Below, in pieces: positions 23,095 to 30,839 of a DNA stretch of 46,400 bases. The notes beneath the pieces are model-generated. The model ran no database searches and was not told where the DNA came from. It was given only the letters and a program-made list of their open reading frames with translations. How positions within the stretch are numbered: the first letter of the stretch is position 1; every line of letters starts with the position of its first letter. The stretch is from Streptomyces ipomoeae 91-03. GTDB taxonomy: Bacteria; Actinomycetota; Actinomycetes; Streptomycetales; Streptomycetaceae. Location of the stretch: assembly GCF_000317595.1 (NCBI RefSeq), contig NZ_AEJC01000208.1, positions 1 to 46,400 of the forward strand, written 5' to 3'. The translations under genes and the position numbers were made by a program.

Positions 23095-24033
23095 TCACAG
23101 CAGGGGGGCCACCTCCGCCCCGAACGCCCCCATCTGGTCGGTGAGTTCGTCCCGGCTCCGGCTGCGGAACCGTACCTGGATCTGATCCACCCCCATCGCC
23201 GCGTACGCCCGCAGGGACTCGGCGACGGCCTCGGGGGAGCCGGTGAGGGTGCGGCGGCCGACGTCCCAGGTCGGGCTGCCGAGACAAAGAGGCTCGGCGA
23301 TGGCGCCCACGACGAAGGGACGGTCCACGCCGGCCTCCTCGCGGTGTCGTCGCAGCCGAGCGATCTGGCCCGGCAGCCGGTCGCGCGGATCGCCCTGGGG
23401 GAGCCAGCCGTCACCGCGCACGGCGGCCCGTCGTACGGCGGCCGGGGACGAGCCGCCCACCCACAGGGGGACGTGTCGCTGTGCGGGCCGGGGCCGTTGG
23501 CCCAGCCCTTCGAAGTCGTACGACTTCCCGTGGTGGGACGGGAACTCATCCGGCCCCAGGGCTGCCCGCAACGCGTCGACGCACTCGTCCAGCAAGGCAC
23601 CCCGACGCTCGAAGTCCACCCCCAACGCCTCGAACTCCTCCCGCACGTGCCCGGCGCCGACACCGAGGATCAGGCGCCCGCCCGCGAGGTGGTCGAGGGT
23701 GGCGTACTGCTTGGCCGTCAGCAGCGGGTGACGGAGCCCGACCACCGCCACGTGGCTGAGGAGTCGTACGCGCTCGGTGACGGCGGCGAGGTGGGCGAGC
23801 GTGGCGACCGGGTCGTACCAGACCGTACCCATCGCGGGGGCGAGACGCCGGGGTATGGCGACGTGGTCGCAGGTGGCGATGTACGCGAAGCCGGCACGGT
23901 CGGCGGCACGGGCGACCTCGACCAGGTCCTCCGGACCGGCATCCGCCTCCCAGGGCTCGGCGTAGAGGGTGCTCTGCGACTGGACGGGGAGCTGCATGCC
24001 GTAGGCCAGTCGGCCGGTGGGTGGAATTCGCAT
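23095..24033 (-). CDS. LLM class F420-dependent oxidoreductase
   Basis: A 312-aa protein. Motifs: MRIPPTGRLAYGMQLPVQSQ, FAYIATCDHVAIPRRLAPAM, YATLDHLAGGRLILGVGAGH (family-defining), VPLWVGGSSPAAVRRAAVRG and DGWLPQGDP, then YAAMGVDQIQVRFRSRSRDE. F420-type LLM enzymes move hydride between F420 and alcohols, ketones or lactam-like substrates. The start at 24033 follows GGGGGCGCCCC; an extension to 24177 crosses the operator and is rejected. A perfect-arm regulon palindrome lies 15-29 bp upstream, tying it to the dispersed catabolic genes. Confidence 0.88.
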   Translation of the reverse strand: MRIPPTGRLAYGMQLPVQSQSTLYAEPWEADAGPEDLVEVARAADRAGFAYIATCDHVAIPRRLAPAMGTVWYDPVATLAHLAAVTERVRLLSHVAVVGLRHPLLTAKQYATLDHLAGGRLILGVGAGHVREEFEALGVDFERRGALLDECVDALRAALGPDEFPSHHGKSYDFEGLGQRPRPAQRHVPLWVGGSSPAAVRRAAVRGDGWLPQGDPRDRLPGQIARLRRHREEAGVDRPFVVGAIAEPLCLGSPTWDVGRRTLTGSPEAVAESLRAYAAMGVDQIQVRFRSRSRDELTDQMGAFGAEVAPLL

Positions 24034-24047
24034 GGGGCGCCCCCTGA

Positions 24048-24062
24048 CTGACGATTCGTCAT
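24048..24062. promoter_or_regulatory. CTGACGATTCGTCAT operator upstream of LLM gene
   Basis: TGACGATTCGTCA (24049-24061) is a palindrome with exact arms TGACG/CGTCA, 16 bp before the start codon. Binding there would block a promoter or early elongation. Confidence 0.75.
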
Positions 24063-24308
24063 ATGTGGTGGAGCGCGCCCATCGTCGTAGCTGACGCCTT
24101 GTCACACAAGAGGTGTGATGTCTTCGCTCCGGGAGTTCACTCGCGGCTGGGCCGGGGATCGGGAAACGCGCCCGCATCCGCCGCGAAGGGGCATCCGCTG
24201 GGGCGGGGCACCAGCGGTAATAGCTGTCGTCGAGGTCATGACTGGGTGAACCGGCGACTCCGCGCCGGTGGGGTTCCGCCGCCGTGTTCCGGGCGGGATT
24301 CTGGCTTC

Positions 24309-25223
24309 ATGAAGACAACGGGGCGGATCATCGGAAAGTTGGGGTGCGCGGCCGTCGGGGTGTGGGTGGCCTCCGAGGTTGTGGGCCAGTTACGGGTTGG
24401 CGGCACCGTGGGTGAGCGGGTGGGGTCCGTGGTCGTCCTCGCTGCTGTGTTCACCGCCGTCGTCATGCTCGTGCCCATGCCCCTGGGGCGGATGCTCGGG
24501 CGGGCCGTGGTGCGGAATCAGCGGCGCATGGCGGAGGAGCCCGATTGGGACAGCTCCGATTGGGAGTTCTTCGCGCCGCTGCGCAGGCATTTCGCCCATC
24601 TCGGGCTGGGCATGGTGTTGTCGGCCGTCGTCCTGACAGCAGTGGGGCCCGCGGGGTTGTGGGCCGGGGTGGAGCTGGGTGCCAAGCTGGGGTTGAACGT
24701 TGGGCTCGACGGTGGGCTCAAGGCCCTCGTCACCGCCGGACTCGTCGTCGCCGCCGTGGAGACGGTGCTGCTGCTCGTGCTCGCCGTACCGGTGAAGCAC
24801 CGCCGTCCCGGAGCCCTGCGTTCGCTGACGGGCTATCTCTTGTGCTTGGCGGGCCTGGCGCTCGCGGTAGCGTGGCTGGACCGCGTGGAAGCGACGGGCA
24901 CACAGTGGCTGACGCTCGCCGTCGTCGCCGCCCTGTTCCATCTGCGGTTCCGGCTGACCCTGACGCTGCCTGTGCCCGGAGCGGCGTCGTTGATCCTCGT
25001 GTCGGTCAACGCGCTGGTGCTCTGGCTCATCGTGTGGCTCACCGGCCTGCTGCACGTCGACGGCTTCTGGCCCCTCGTCGGGACGGTCGCCCTGATGTGG
25101 GCGGCAGAATGGCCGAGCCGCCTCGCCCAAGCCGCCGCGGAGGCCCGGGCCAACCCACCCCGGCCTCCGCACGACCCCTTCTGGCCGGAGCACCACATGC
25201 CGCCACAGACGCCGCTGTACTGA
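24309..25223 (+). CDS. Polytopic membrane protein, hypothetical
   Basis: A 304-aa protein with about seven hydrophobic segments: VGSVVVLAAVFTAVVMLVP, MVLSAVVLTAVGPAGLWAGV, ALVTAGLVVAAVETVLLLVL, SLTGYLLCLAGLALAVAWL, WLTLAVVAALFHLRF, LILVSVNALVLWLIVWLTGL and LVGTVALMWAAEWP. The C-terminal tail is Pro-rich (PRPPHDPFWPEHHMPP). Start ATG 24309 is chosen because MKTTGRIIGKLGCAAVGV opens the first hydrophobic region. No family is recognised. It is monocistronic, next to a gene-remnant zone. Confidence 0.75.
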   Translation: MKTTGRIIGKLGCAAVGVWVASEVVGQLRVGGTVGERVGSVVVLAAVFTAVVMLVPMPLGRMLGRAVVRNQRRMAEEPDWDSSDWEFFAPLRRHFAHLGLGMVLSAVVLTAVGPAGLWAGVELGAKLGLNVGLDGGLKALVTAGLVVAAVETVLLLVLAVPVKHRRPGALRSLTGYLLCLAGLALAVAWLDRVEATGTQWLTLAVVAALFHLRFRLTLTLPVPGAASLILVSVNALVLWLIVWLTGLLHVDGFWPLVGTVALMWAAEWPSRLAQAAAEARANPPRPPHDPFWPEHHMPPQTPLY

Positions 25224-25389
25224 CCAGGGCCTGTTCGCCAAGGGATGGACGCCACCACCCATCCAACGCCCGACACCAAGCCGGCGCACCTATACGGTCA
25301 CAGCACCGGGCCCAGCCCGGTCCGGCAGCGGGGACAGGCGCCTGGCGGCCACATAAGCGGTTCCTGCAGCCGTTCGCCGTCGCGCCTGC

Positions 25390-26027
25390 TTGTCACTGTG
25401 CGCTGCCGTCCCCCGGGAATCGGGTCATCTTCGGGGCGACCCGATAGATCCGGACAGTCAGCCCGGAGACCTCCCCTTCCGGGTGCCGCCCGGCATTCAC
25501 CGCGCCCCGCCGTCCACGACCGACCTGTGGCAGGCGCACAGGCAGCGGGAGATGAGCAGCATGCCTGAGGCACCCGGTAGCGGTACGTCGACGATCTGGC
25601 GGCACTGGGCGTGCTGGTCCTCGTGACCACGCCGCCCCGCGAGCGCGCACTCGGCGGACAACGTCGCCGCCTCCGGCCCCGGGCGCCTCAACACCCCACC
25701 ATCCCCTCGGCGCCCACGACATGCCGGTCCAGGTCGATCCCGAAGTCGGCGGCGAGCACGAGCGCCAACCGCCGCCGCGCCTGGCATTCCTGCTCCCGTT
25801 CGACGGCGACGAGGTACGGGCGGACCAGCGGAGAAGCACTCCCGTCGTATGGGCCGTCATCCAGGCCGTACGGGGAACGCGGTGCCGGTGCCCGGTTCCC
25901 CGCCGTGGTGGACCTCGCCTCGGAGTTCGACGTGGCTGCCTCAACGATCCAGAAGGCCGTGGCCGCCCTGCGGACGGAGGGCAAGCTTCGTACGGTGCTG
26001 GGTCAGGGCTCGTTCGTCGTCGAGTGA
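25390..26027. pseudogene. Remnant zone: GntR HTH end and a small Streptomyces protein
   Basis: Broken coding pieces lie on both strands. On the plus strand, about 25875-26027 encodes ARFPAVVDLASEFDVAASTI and QKAVAALRTEGKLRTVLGQG with stop at 26025-26027, the wing end of a GntR-type HTH without its beginning. On the minus strand, about 25690-25850 encodes SPLVRPYLVAVEREQECQAR and RRRLALVLAADFGIDLDRH, and 25500-25590 encodes VDVPLPGASGMLLISRCLCA. None has a full frame. These are probably decayed accessory genes. From 25224 to 25390 I see nothing. Confidence 0.55.
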
Positions 26028-26073
26028 GAGTGCGTCGGTGCGCTCGACGGTCACGGCTGGGGCGGCGTCGGAG

Positions 26074-26925
26074 TCAGCACAGGGCCTCGATGGCCTTCAG
26101 AATCAGGGCGCGTGCCTTCGCCCCGTACACGGCCATGCTGCGCAGTTGCTCGAACGCCTTCAGATAGAGCGCGACCTCGTCGGGCTGGGTGATCCTGATC
26201 CGGGCTGACAACAGCTCAACGGACACGAGTGTGTCGTCGTAGACGTGGAACAACTCCTGTGGCCACAGCACGCGCTCCCGCGTCGCGCTGGGGATGACAC
26301 CCAACGACACCTGCGGGAGAGCGCCGGCGGTGAGCAGATGGCCGAGCTGCGCGACCATCGCGTCCTCATCGCCCAACCGGTAGGAGAGCACGCCCTCTTC
26401 CACCAGCATGACGAACCGGTGCCCTGGCTGGTGGATGACCTGCGAGCGTTCGAGCCGGGCGGCGGCGGCCTCTTCGGCATCATCCGGGACGTCGAGCAGA
26501 CGGGCGTTGGCGGACAGCAGGGCACGGGCATAACCCTCGGTCTGAAGCAACCCGGGCACCAGCGTGGGTGAGTAGACACGGAACAGCTCCGTGGACTGAT
26601 AGAGCTCCACATAGCTGTCCTGGAGTCGCTTCAGACCTGAACGGACCTTGCGCCGCCATTCGACGTACAGGGACTCGGCGTCGCGCGACTGAGCGATGAT
26701 GTCCGCGGCCTGGTCCTCGGCGCCGCAGGCCCGGCACCAGCGGCGTATGTCGTCCGGCGTGGGGGGCGTACGCGCGTTCTCGATACGGGATGTCTTCGGA
26801 TGCGTCCAGCCGCAGCGCACGGCCAGCTCGGTCCCGGTGATGCCCGCGTCGGCACGCAACTCCCGCAGACGCTGTGCGACCCGTTCGCGCGCGGCCTGGG
26901 CCGAGGAGGACGGGGATATGGACAT
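26074..26925 (-). CDS. XRE-family regulator with DUF5753 (RiPP-linked)
   Basis: A 283-aa protein. The HTH is at residues about 18-70 (LRELRADAGITGTELAVRCG, WTHPKTSRIENARTPPTP). DUF5753 follows (YSPTLVPGLLQTEGYARALL, HRFVMLVEEGVLSYRLGDED, LPQVSLGVIPSATRERV, FHVYDDTLVSVELLSARIRI). It ends KARALILKAIEALC. ATG 26925 is chosen as the start; longer extensions run through the DUF6879 gene. It is the last gene of a three-gene operon (86-aa protein, DUF6879, XRE) divergent from the DUF6415/RiPP operon, so it probably regulates that operon. Confidence 0.9.
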   Translation of the reverse strand: MSISPSSSAQAARERVAQRLRELRADAGITGTELAVRCGWTHPKTSRIENARTPPTPDDIRRWCRACGAEDQAADIIAQSRDAESLYVEWRRKVRSGLKRLQDSYVELYQSTELFRVYSPTLVPGLLQTEGYARALLSANARLLDVPDDAEEAAAARLERSQVIHQPGHRFVMLVEEGVLSYRLGDEDAMVAQLGHLLTAGALPQVSLGVIPSATRERVLWPQELFHVYDDTLVSVELLSARIRITQPDEVALYLKAFEQLRSMAVYGAKARALILKAIEALC

Positions 26926-26948
26926 GAGCTGACCGTGCGCCTTCCGTA

Positions 26949-27476
26949 CTAGCTGATCTTGTAGTCCTCGTGCGGCGTCGCGCGTGCCCACACCGCTTCG
27001 AAGGCGTCCGCGCACAACTCCGCCGCGGCTGGATCCTCGCTGATCTCCCCGCCGCCGGAGGCGCCGTCGCCAGTGAAGTGGTTCCACCGGATGAGCCGGT
27101 CGTCGATCAACCAGAAGTCGTTGCCGGGCAACGCGATGTCGGAGGCGCGCCGACGCGGCAGCCACCGCACGCGCTCACCCGCCTCCACGTTGACGACGGT
27201 GCCCGCGTGTTCATACCGAATGTAGTCACTGACCGGCTCGGACACGATACGGGCCCGGCGCACCACCACGCCCCGCGCCACCGTGCTCCGGATCAGTGTC
27301 ACCCACGGCGCCCAATACGACGACGCCGGGTCGGTGTCCCGTTCTCCAGTGCTCTTCCAGCGGGCGAAGTCGTCTGCCTCAGCGGCGACTCCGTAGGCGT
27401 CGCGCATCTCCAGGTGGACGGCTGAGTGCTGAGCGCTGTTCAGCAGTTCATCGAAGCTGGGTACGTTCTGCGGCAT
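26949..27476 (-). CDS. DUF6879-family protein (RiPP-linked)
   Basis: A 175-aa protein: MPQNVPSFDELLNSAQHSAV, HLEMRDAYGVAAEADDFARW, RARIVSEPVSDYIRYEHAG, ERVRWLPRRRASDIALPGND, ending FEAVWARATPHEDYKIS. It is very similar to the orphan copy at 8277-8807. The ATG overlaps the end of the 86-aa gene by 29 bp in another frame (GGAGGGCCTGCGATG), so translation is probably coupled. It has no recognised catalytic motif. Conserved pairing with XRE-DUF5753 points to a regulatory or signal-sensing role (inference). Confidence 0.82.
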   Translation of the reverse strand: MPQNVPSFDELLNSAQHSAVHLEMRDAYGVAAEADDFARWKSTGERDTDPASSYWAPWVTLIRSTVARGVVVRRARIVSEPVSDYIRYEHAGTVVNVEAGERVRWLPRRRASDIALPGNDFWLIDDRLIRWNHFTGDGASGGGEISEDPAAAELCADAFEAVWARATPHEDYKIS

Positions 27477-27708
27477 CGCAGGCCCTCCTCAGGATCGGCA
27501 CCATACGGGCCGGGACACGGACAACCGCCTCGTGATCCGGAATGCCTGCCGCGTGCCCCGGTGCCTCGAACGCGGCGCATTCGGCTTCGAGTTCGGGCGT
27601 GGGCTTCCATCCCTGGATGACCAGTTCGTTGCTGTTCTCGTCGACCCAGACGGTGGGGCTTTCGCCCGTTCCCGTATTCGGGTCGATGCCGATGAACCGT
27701 AGTGTCAT
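27448..27708 (-). CDS. Small protein, first gene of the RiPP-linked XRE operon
   Basis: An 86-aa protein: MTLRFIGIDPNTGTGESPTV, WVDENSNELVIQGWKPTPEL, EAECAAFEAPGHAAGIPDHE and VRVPARMVPILRRACDAAER. The first half looks like a small beta domain (D-P-x-T-G-x-x-x-x-P-T-V-W-V-D), the second a helix. GGAGGCGGCG precedes ATG 27708. A shortened copy is fused to the DUF6879 gene at 8277-8939. The function is unknown, but the position matches the 69-aa protein at 11724-11933. Confidence 0.7.
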   Translation of the reverse strand: MTLRFIGIDPNTGTGESPTVWVDENSNELVIQGWKPTPELEAECAAFEAPGHAAGIPDHEAVVRVPARMVPILRRACDAAERTQLR

Positions 27709-27770
27709 CGCCGCCTCCGGCACTCTCGGTGTGCGCTGATGTACACAACCTTCGGGCGGTCAGGCATGGA

Positions 27771-27836
27771 AGGTCAAGGGCACAAGGCAGCCTGACCTGC
27801 ATCAGCCAAGTACCGTGAACATTGCTGAACATCGCT
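27771..27836. promoter_or_regulatory. Repeats in the divergent XRE/RiPP promoter region
   Basis: AGGTCA (27771-27776) and TGACCT (27793-27798) form an inverted repeat. GAACATTGCT (27817-27826) is directly followed by GAACATCGCT (27827-27836), a 10-bp direct repeat. TTGCTGAACA within it recurs inverted at 13207-13216 before another XRE gene. These are candidate operators. Confidence 0.45.
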
Positions 27837-27934
27837 GGAGGAGCGCTCATCACGCCTCTTAGCGTCAGCGGGTACGTCAAGCCCCTGGGGAAGTAGCAGC
27901 CCCGGGCCGAGCCGATGCCGCTGAGGAGCGCGCC

Positions 27935-28606
27935 ATGGCGACATGCACCATCCGTCCCCTGACCACCGACGAGCAGGACCGGCCCCCGCTCGACACCGAG
28001 ACGATGCGGGTCACCGCACGCCGCCTGCTCGCCGGGGACGTCGAGCCGCCCACGCCCGAGGAGTTGGAAATGGTCACTCTTCAACTCCACGGACACATCG
28101 AGGTTGCCATTCCCGACGTGGAGGCCGCGGCCGAGCGGTTTCCCGAGGATGACGTGCCACGCGCCTGCGCGCTCGCCTGCGTCGACGAAGCCCGGAGGCG
28201 CCTCGGTGCCGAGCCCGGCCACACGCTCTCGGCCGGCATCGCCCATGCCCGGCGTCTCGCCCGCTCTGTGAACGCCCTGTGCGACCACCACGAGAGGCTG
28301 GCGAAACTCACGCCCGGCAGCGGGGGAACGCGAAGGGACGCGCAGGGTATCTACGGTCCGGCCCTCCGCCCATGGGGTCTGGCCCGTATGGAGCCGTACC
28401 CGACGGTGCACGCCGCTGCCACGGCCGTGGCCTTGGACCCGGCCTCGCAGACGGCCGTCTTCCACGACCTTCGGGGCTGTCCCGTCGAGTTGGGCAAGCA
28501 CGGCACCGGCAGCGGCACGGAGACAAGGACCCAGACCAGCCAGGGGGACGGGTCCGGCCCCGCCAACTCCGACGAGGGGCACGACCAGGACTCGGACCAG
28601 GACTGA
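27935..28606 (+). CDS. DUF6415 protein fused to an ATP-grasp RiPP precursor
   Basis: A 223-aa frame from ATG 27935. Residues about 20-125 match DUF6415 (MRVTARRLLAGDVEPPTPEE, LHGHIEVAIPDVEAAAERFP, HARRLARSVNALCDHHERL). From about residue 144 it reads RPWGLARMEPYPTVHAAAT, VALDPASQTAVFHDLRG, VELGKHGTGSGTETRTQTSQ, GDGSGPANSDEGHDQDSDQD. This is the TgmA/GRASP-target precursor pattern: a PWGLxRMxPYP leader box, a GKHGT hinge, then a Thr-rich and Asp-rich core. Normally the precursor is a separate gene of about 80 codons. No ATG or GTG with an RBS lies in frame between the parts; GTG 28268 is the only in-frame canonical start near the junction, and ATG 28388 would cut off the leader box. Its TGA overlaps the ATP-grasp ATG. 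Confidence 0.75.
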   Translation: MATCTIRPLTTDEQDRPPLDTETMRVTARRLLAGDVEPPTPEELEMVTLQLHGHIEVAIPDVEAAAERFPEDDVPRACALACVDEARRRLGAEPGHTLSAGIAHARRLARSVNALCDHHERLAKLTPGSGGTRRDAQGIYGPALRPWGLARMEPYPTVHAAATAVALDPASQTAVFHDLRGCPVELGKHGTGSGTETRTQTSQGDGSGPANSDEGHDQDSDQD

Positions 28607-29568
28607 TGACGCCTCCCCGCCCGGTCGTCGTTCTGACCGCTCTGGATGACCTGACGGCTGACCACGTCATCACCGAGCTGCACCTTCGGGATGTCCCGGT
28701 CGTGCGGCTCGACCCCGGCTCGCCGACCGAGGTGACGTTCTCCGCTCAAGCAGGCTGCGGCTGGTCGTGGCACGGCCCGCTCACCACCCCGACTCGCGCC
28801 CTCGGGGTGGAGGACGCCCGCGCCGTGTACTACCGCCGCCCGTCCCGCTACGTCCCACCCGACAGCCTGGACGACCAGGAAGGGGACTTCGCCACGGCCC
28901 AGTTCCGACATGGTCTGGGTGGGCTGCTGGCTGCTCTGCCGGGAAGTCTGTACGTGAACCACCCGCACCGGAATGCGGGGGCCGAGTTCAAACCCCGGCA
29001 GATCACCGAAGCCGTGCGGGCCGGGCTGGACGTGCCACCGACACTGGTCACCAACGATCCCGCCGCCGCCCGGTCTTTCGCCAAGGAGTACGGGCCGGTG
29101 GTCTACAAGCCACTCAGGTCGACCGAATATCGCGAGGGTGGCGAGTCGCGCACGATCTGGGTCCGGCCGGTCGAGGCCGACGAGATCGGTGACGGTGTCG
29201 GTGTCTGTCCGCACCTGTTCCAGCAGACCGTCACCAAGACCGGCGATGTGAGGGTGGCGGCGGTGGGCGACCGGCTGTTCGCCACCCGCATCACGACCGA
29301 CGGCGATCATCTCGACTGGCGGCTCGACCACGACCTGATCAGCTGTACCCCCATCGATGTGCCCTCCCCGGTCCGCCGGGGCATCCGCGCCTACCTGAGG
29401 GCGTTCGGTCTGGTCTTCGGCGCGTTCGACTTCGCCCTGGAAGCGGGCGGAGCATGGCGCTTCCTGGAGTGCAACCCGAACGGCCAGTGGGCGTTCGTGG
29501 ACCGTGACACGATCCGGGCCATCACCCGCGCCCTGGCCGATGTTCTGGAGAAGGGACACCCCGAATGA
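28606..29568 (+). CDS. tgmB: ATP-grasp RiPP maturase (graspetide ligase, TgmB-like)
   Basis: A 320-aa ATP-grasp ligase of the MvdD/TgmB type. It begins MTPPRPVVVLTALDDLTADH and has AVYYRRPSRYVPPDSLDDQE (a precursor-contact region in this group). Next come YVNHPHRNAGAEFKPRQITE, GPVVYKPLRSTEYREGG (ATP-binding lysine) and QQTVTKTGDVRVAAVGDRLF. The metal/ATP end is FGAFDFALEAGGAWRFLECN and PNGQWAFVD. It would phosphorylate Asp/Glu side chains of the precursor and join them to Thr/Ser/Lys as esters or amides. Its ATG overlaps the precursor stop (TGATG), and its end overlaps the methyltransferase ATG (ATGA): a tight three-gene operon. The symbol is by family resemblance. Confidence 0.85.
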   Translation: MTPPRPVVVLTALDDLTADHVITELHLRDVPVVRLDPGSPTEVTFSAQAGCGWSWHGPLTTPTRALGVEDARAVYYRRPSRYVPPDSLDDQEGDFATAQFRHGLGGLLAALPGSLYVNHPHRNAGAEFKPRQITEAVRAGLDVPPTLVTNDPAAARSFAKEYGPVVYKPLRSTEYREGGESRTIWVRPVEADEIGDGVGVCPHLFQQTVTKTGDVRVAAVGDRLFATRITTDGDHLDWRLDHDLISCTPIDVPSPVRRGIRAYLRAFGLVFGAFDFALEAGGAWRFLECNPNGQWAFVDRDTIRAITRALADVLEKGHPE

Positions 29569-30782
29569 CCGACACCCCTCCTTCGGACGAGCATCGTGCC
29601 GTCGGACTGCGCCAGGCTCTTGCCGACCGGCTCGAACGGGGCGGGCACCTCCGGTCGGCCGTCTGGCGGTCCGCTGTCGAGACGGTGCCTCGCCATGAGT
29701 TCGTGCGCGCGTACTTCCGCCGCTCCGACGGTCCGCAGGGCACCGTGTGGACGTCGCTCGTCCCGACCCGGGACGACGCGGAAACGTGGCTGGAAGAGGT
29801 GTATGCCGATGACACGTTGGTGACGCAGCTCGACGGCCATGTGCACCCCGAGGACGTTCACGGCTCGGTCCAGGGCGACCCGACCTCGTCGTCCACCCTC
29901 CCGAGCCTTGTCGTACGAATGTTCCAGGACCTCGACCCGCAGGACGGGGGCCGGGTGTTGGAGGTGGGCACGGGTACCGGCTACTCGACCGCCCTGATGT
30001 GCGAGCGCCTCGGCAGTAAGAACGTGACGTCCGTCGAGGTCGACCCGACAGCCGCCGAACGCGCCCGAGCGGCCATCGCGGCAGCCGGGTACGAACCGAC
30101 GCTCGTCACCGGCGACGGTCTGCTCGGCCACTCCGAAAACGCCCCGTACGACGGGCTGATCGCCACGTGTTCCGTGCGCACCATCCCTGCGGCCTGGCTC
30201 GCACAGGTGAGGCCCGGCGGCACCATCGTCACCACGGTCTCGGGGTGGCTGTACGGGTCGGGCCTGGTGAAGCTGACCGTCGGCGACGGCGGAACAGCTG
30301 AGGGCCGCTTCCTGCCCGGCACGGTGTCGTTCATGATCGCGCGCTCCCATGCCGCACCCCCGCTCACGGGCGTGCCGGAGCTGCTGTCCCAGGACGCGGA
30401 GGAGCGTCCGGCACAGGTAGGCCCCGAGGTACTGGCCGACTGGACAGCCCAGTTCATCGCCCAGCTGGCGGTACCGAATGCCCAGCACTTCGGGATGAGC
30501 ACGGCCGGCGGCCCGATGCTGGACCACGTGGTCGACCTTGCCACCAAGTCGTTCGCCACGCTCATGCCGGACGGCGGGGGCGGGTTCCTGGTTCGGCAGG
30601 GCGGCCCGACGCGACTGTGGGACACCGTCGAAGAGGCAATCGGCACATGGCGGGACGCCGGAACCCCGCCACAGACCGAGTTCGGCCTGACCGTCACCCC
30701 GAGCCACCAACAGATCTGGCTCGGCTCCCCCGAAGGTCCGCGCTGGAACCTGCCCACCCAGGGGGCCCTCGATACGAGGTGA
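29565..30782 (+). CDS. tgmC: PIMT-like methyltransferase of the RiPP cluster (TgmC-like)
   Basis: A 405-aa protein related to protein-L-isoaspartate O-methyltransferases but with a long C-terminal extension. Motifs: LRQALADRLERGGHLRSAVW, DPTSSSTLPSLVVRMFQDL (PIMT pre-motif), VLEVGTGTGYSTALMCERLG (SAM loop) and VTSVEVDPTAAERARAAIAA. The extension (about residues 230-405) is characteristic of the homologues beside ATP-grasp RiPP ligases, some of which methylate a core Asp to form an aspartimide. The core here has an Asp-Gly (QGDGSG), a sequence prone to that reaction, so aspartimide formation is plausible (inference). Confidence 0.82.
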   Translation: MTDTPPSDEHRAVGLRQALADRLERGGHLRSAVWRSAVETVPRHEFVRAYFRRSDGPQGTVWTSLVPTRDDAETWLEEVYADDTLVTQLDGHVHPEDVHGSVQGDPTSSSTLPSLVVRMFQDLDPQDGGRVLEVGTGTGYSTALMCERLGSKNVTSVEVDPTAAERARAAIAAAGYEPTLVTGDGLLGHSENAPYDGLIATCSVRTIPAAWLAQVRPGGTIVTTVSGWLYGSGLVKLTVGDGGTAEGRFLPGTVSFMIARSHAAPPLTGVPELLSQDAEERPAQVGPEVLADWTAQFIAQLAVPNAQHFGMSTAGGPMLDHVVDLATKSFATLMPDGGGGFLVRQGGPTRLWDTVEEAIGTWRDAGTPPQTEFGLTVTPSHQQIWLGSPEGPRWNLPTQGALDTR

Positions 30783-30839
30783 GCTCCCTCAGCAGATGCG
30801 GGGCGGCGACGGCCACGCTTGTGGGGCCGTCGTGGGCCG

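Noticed and set aside
25240..25390. Possible tRNA or small RNA in the gap after the membrane protein
   Set aside because: No cloverleaf-like arms, no TTCGA-type T-loop and no terminator were found.
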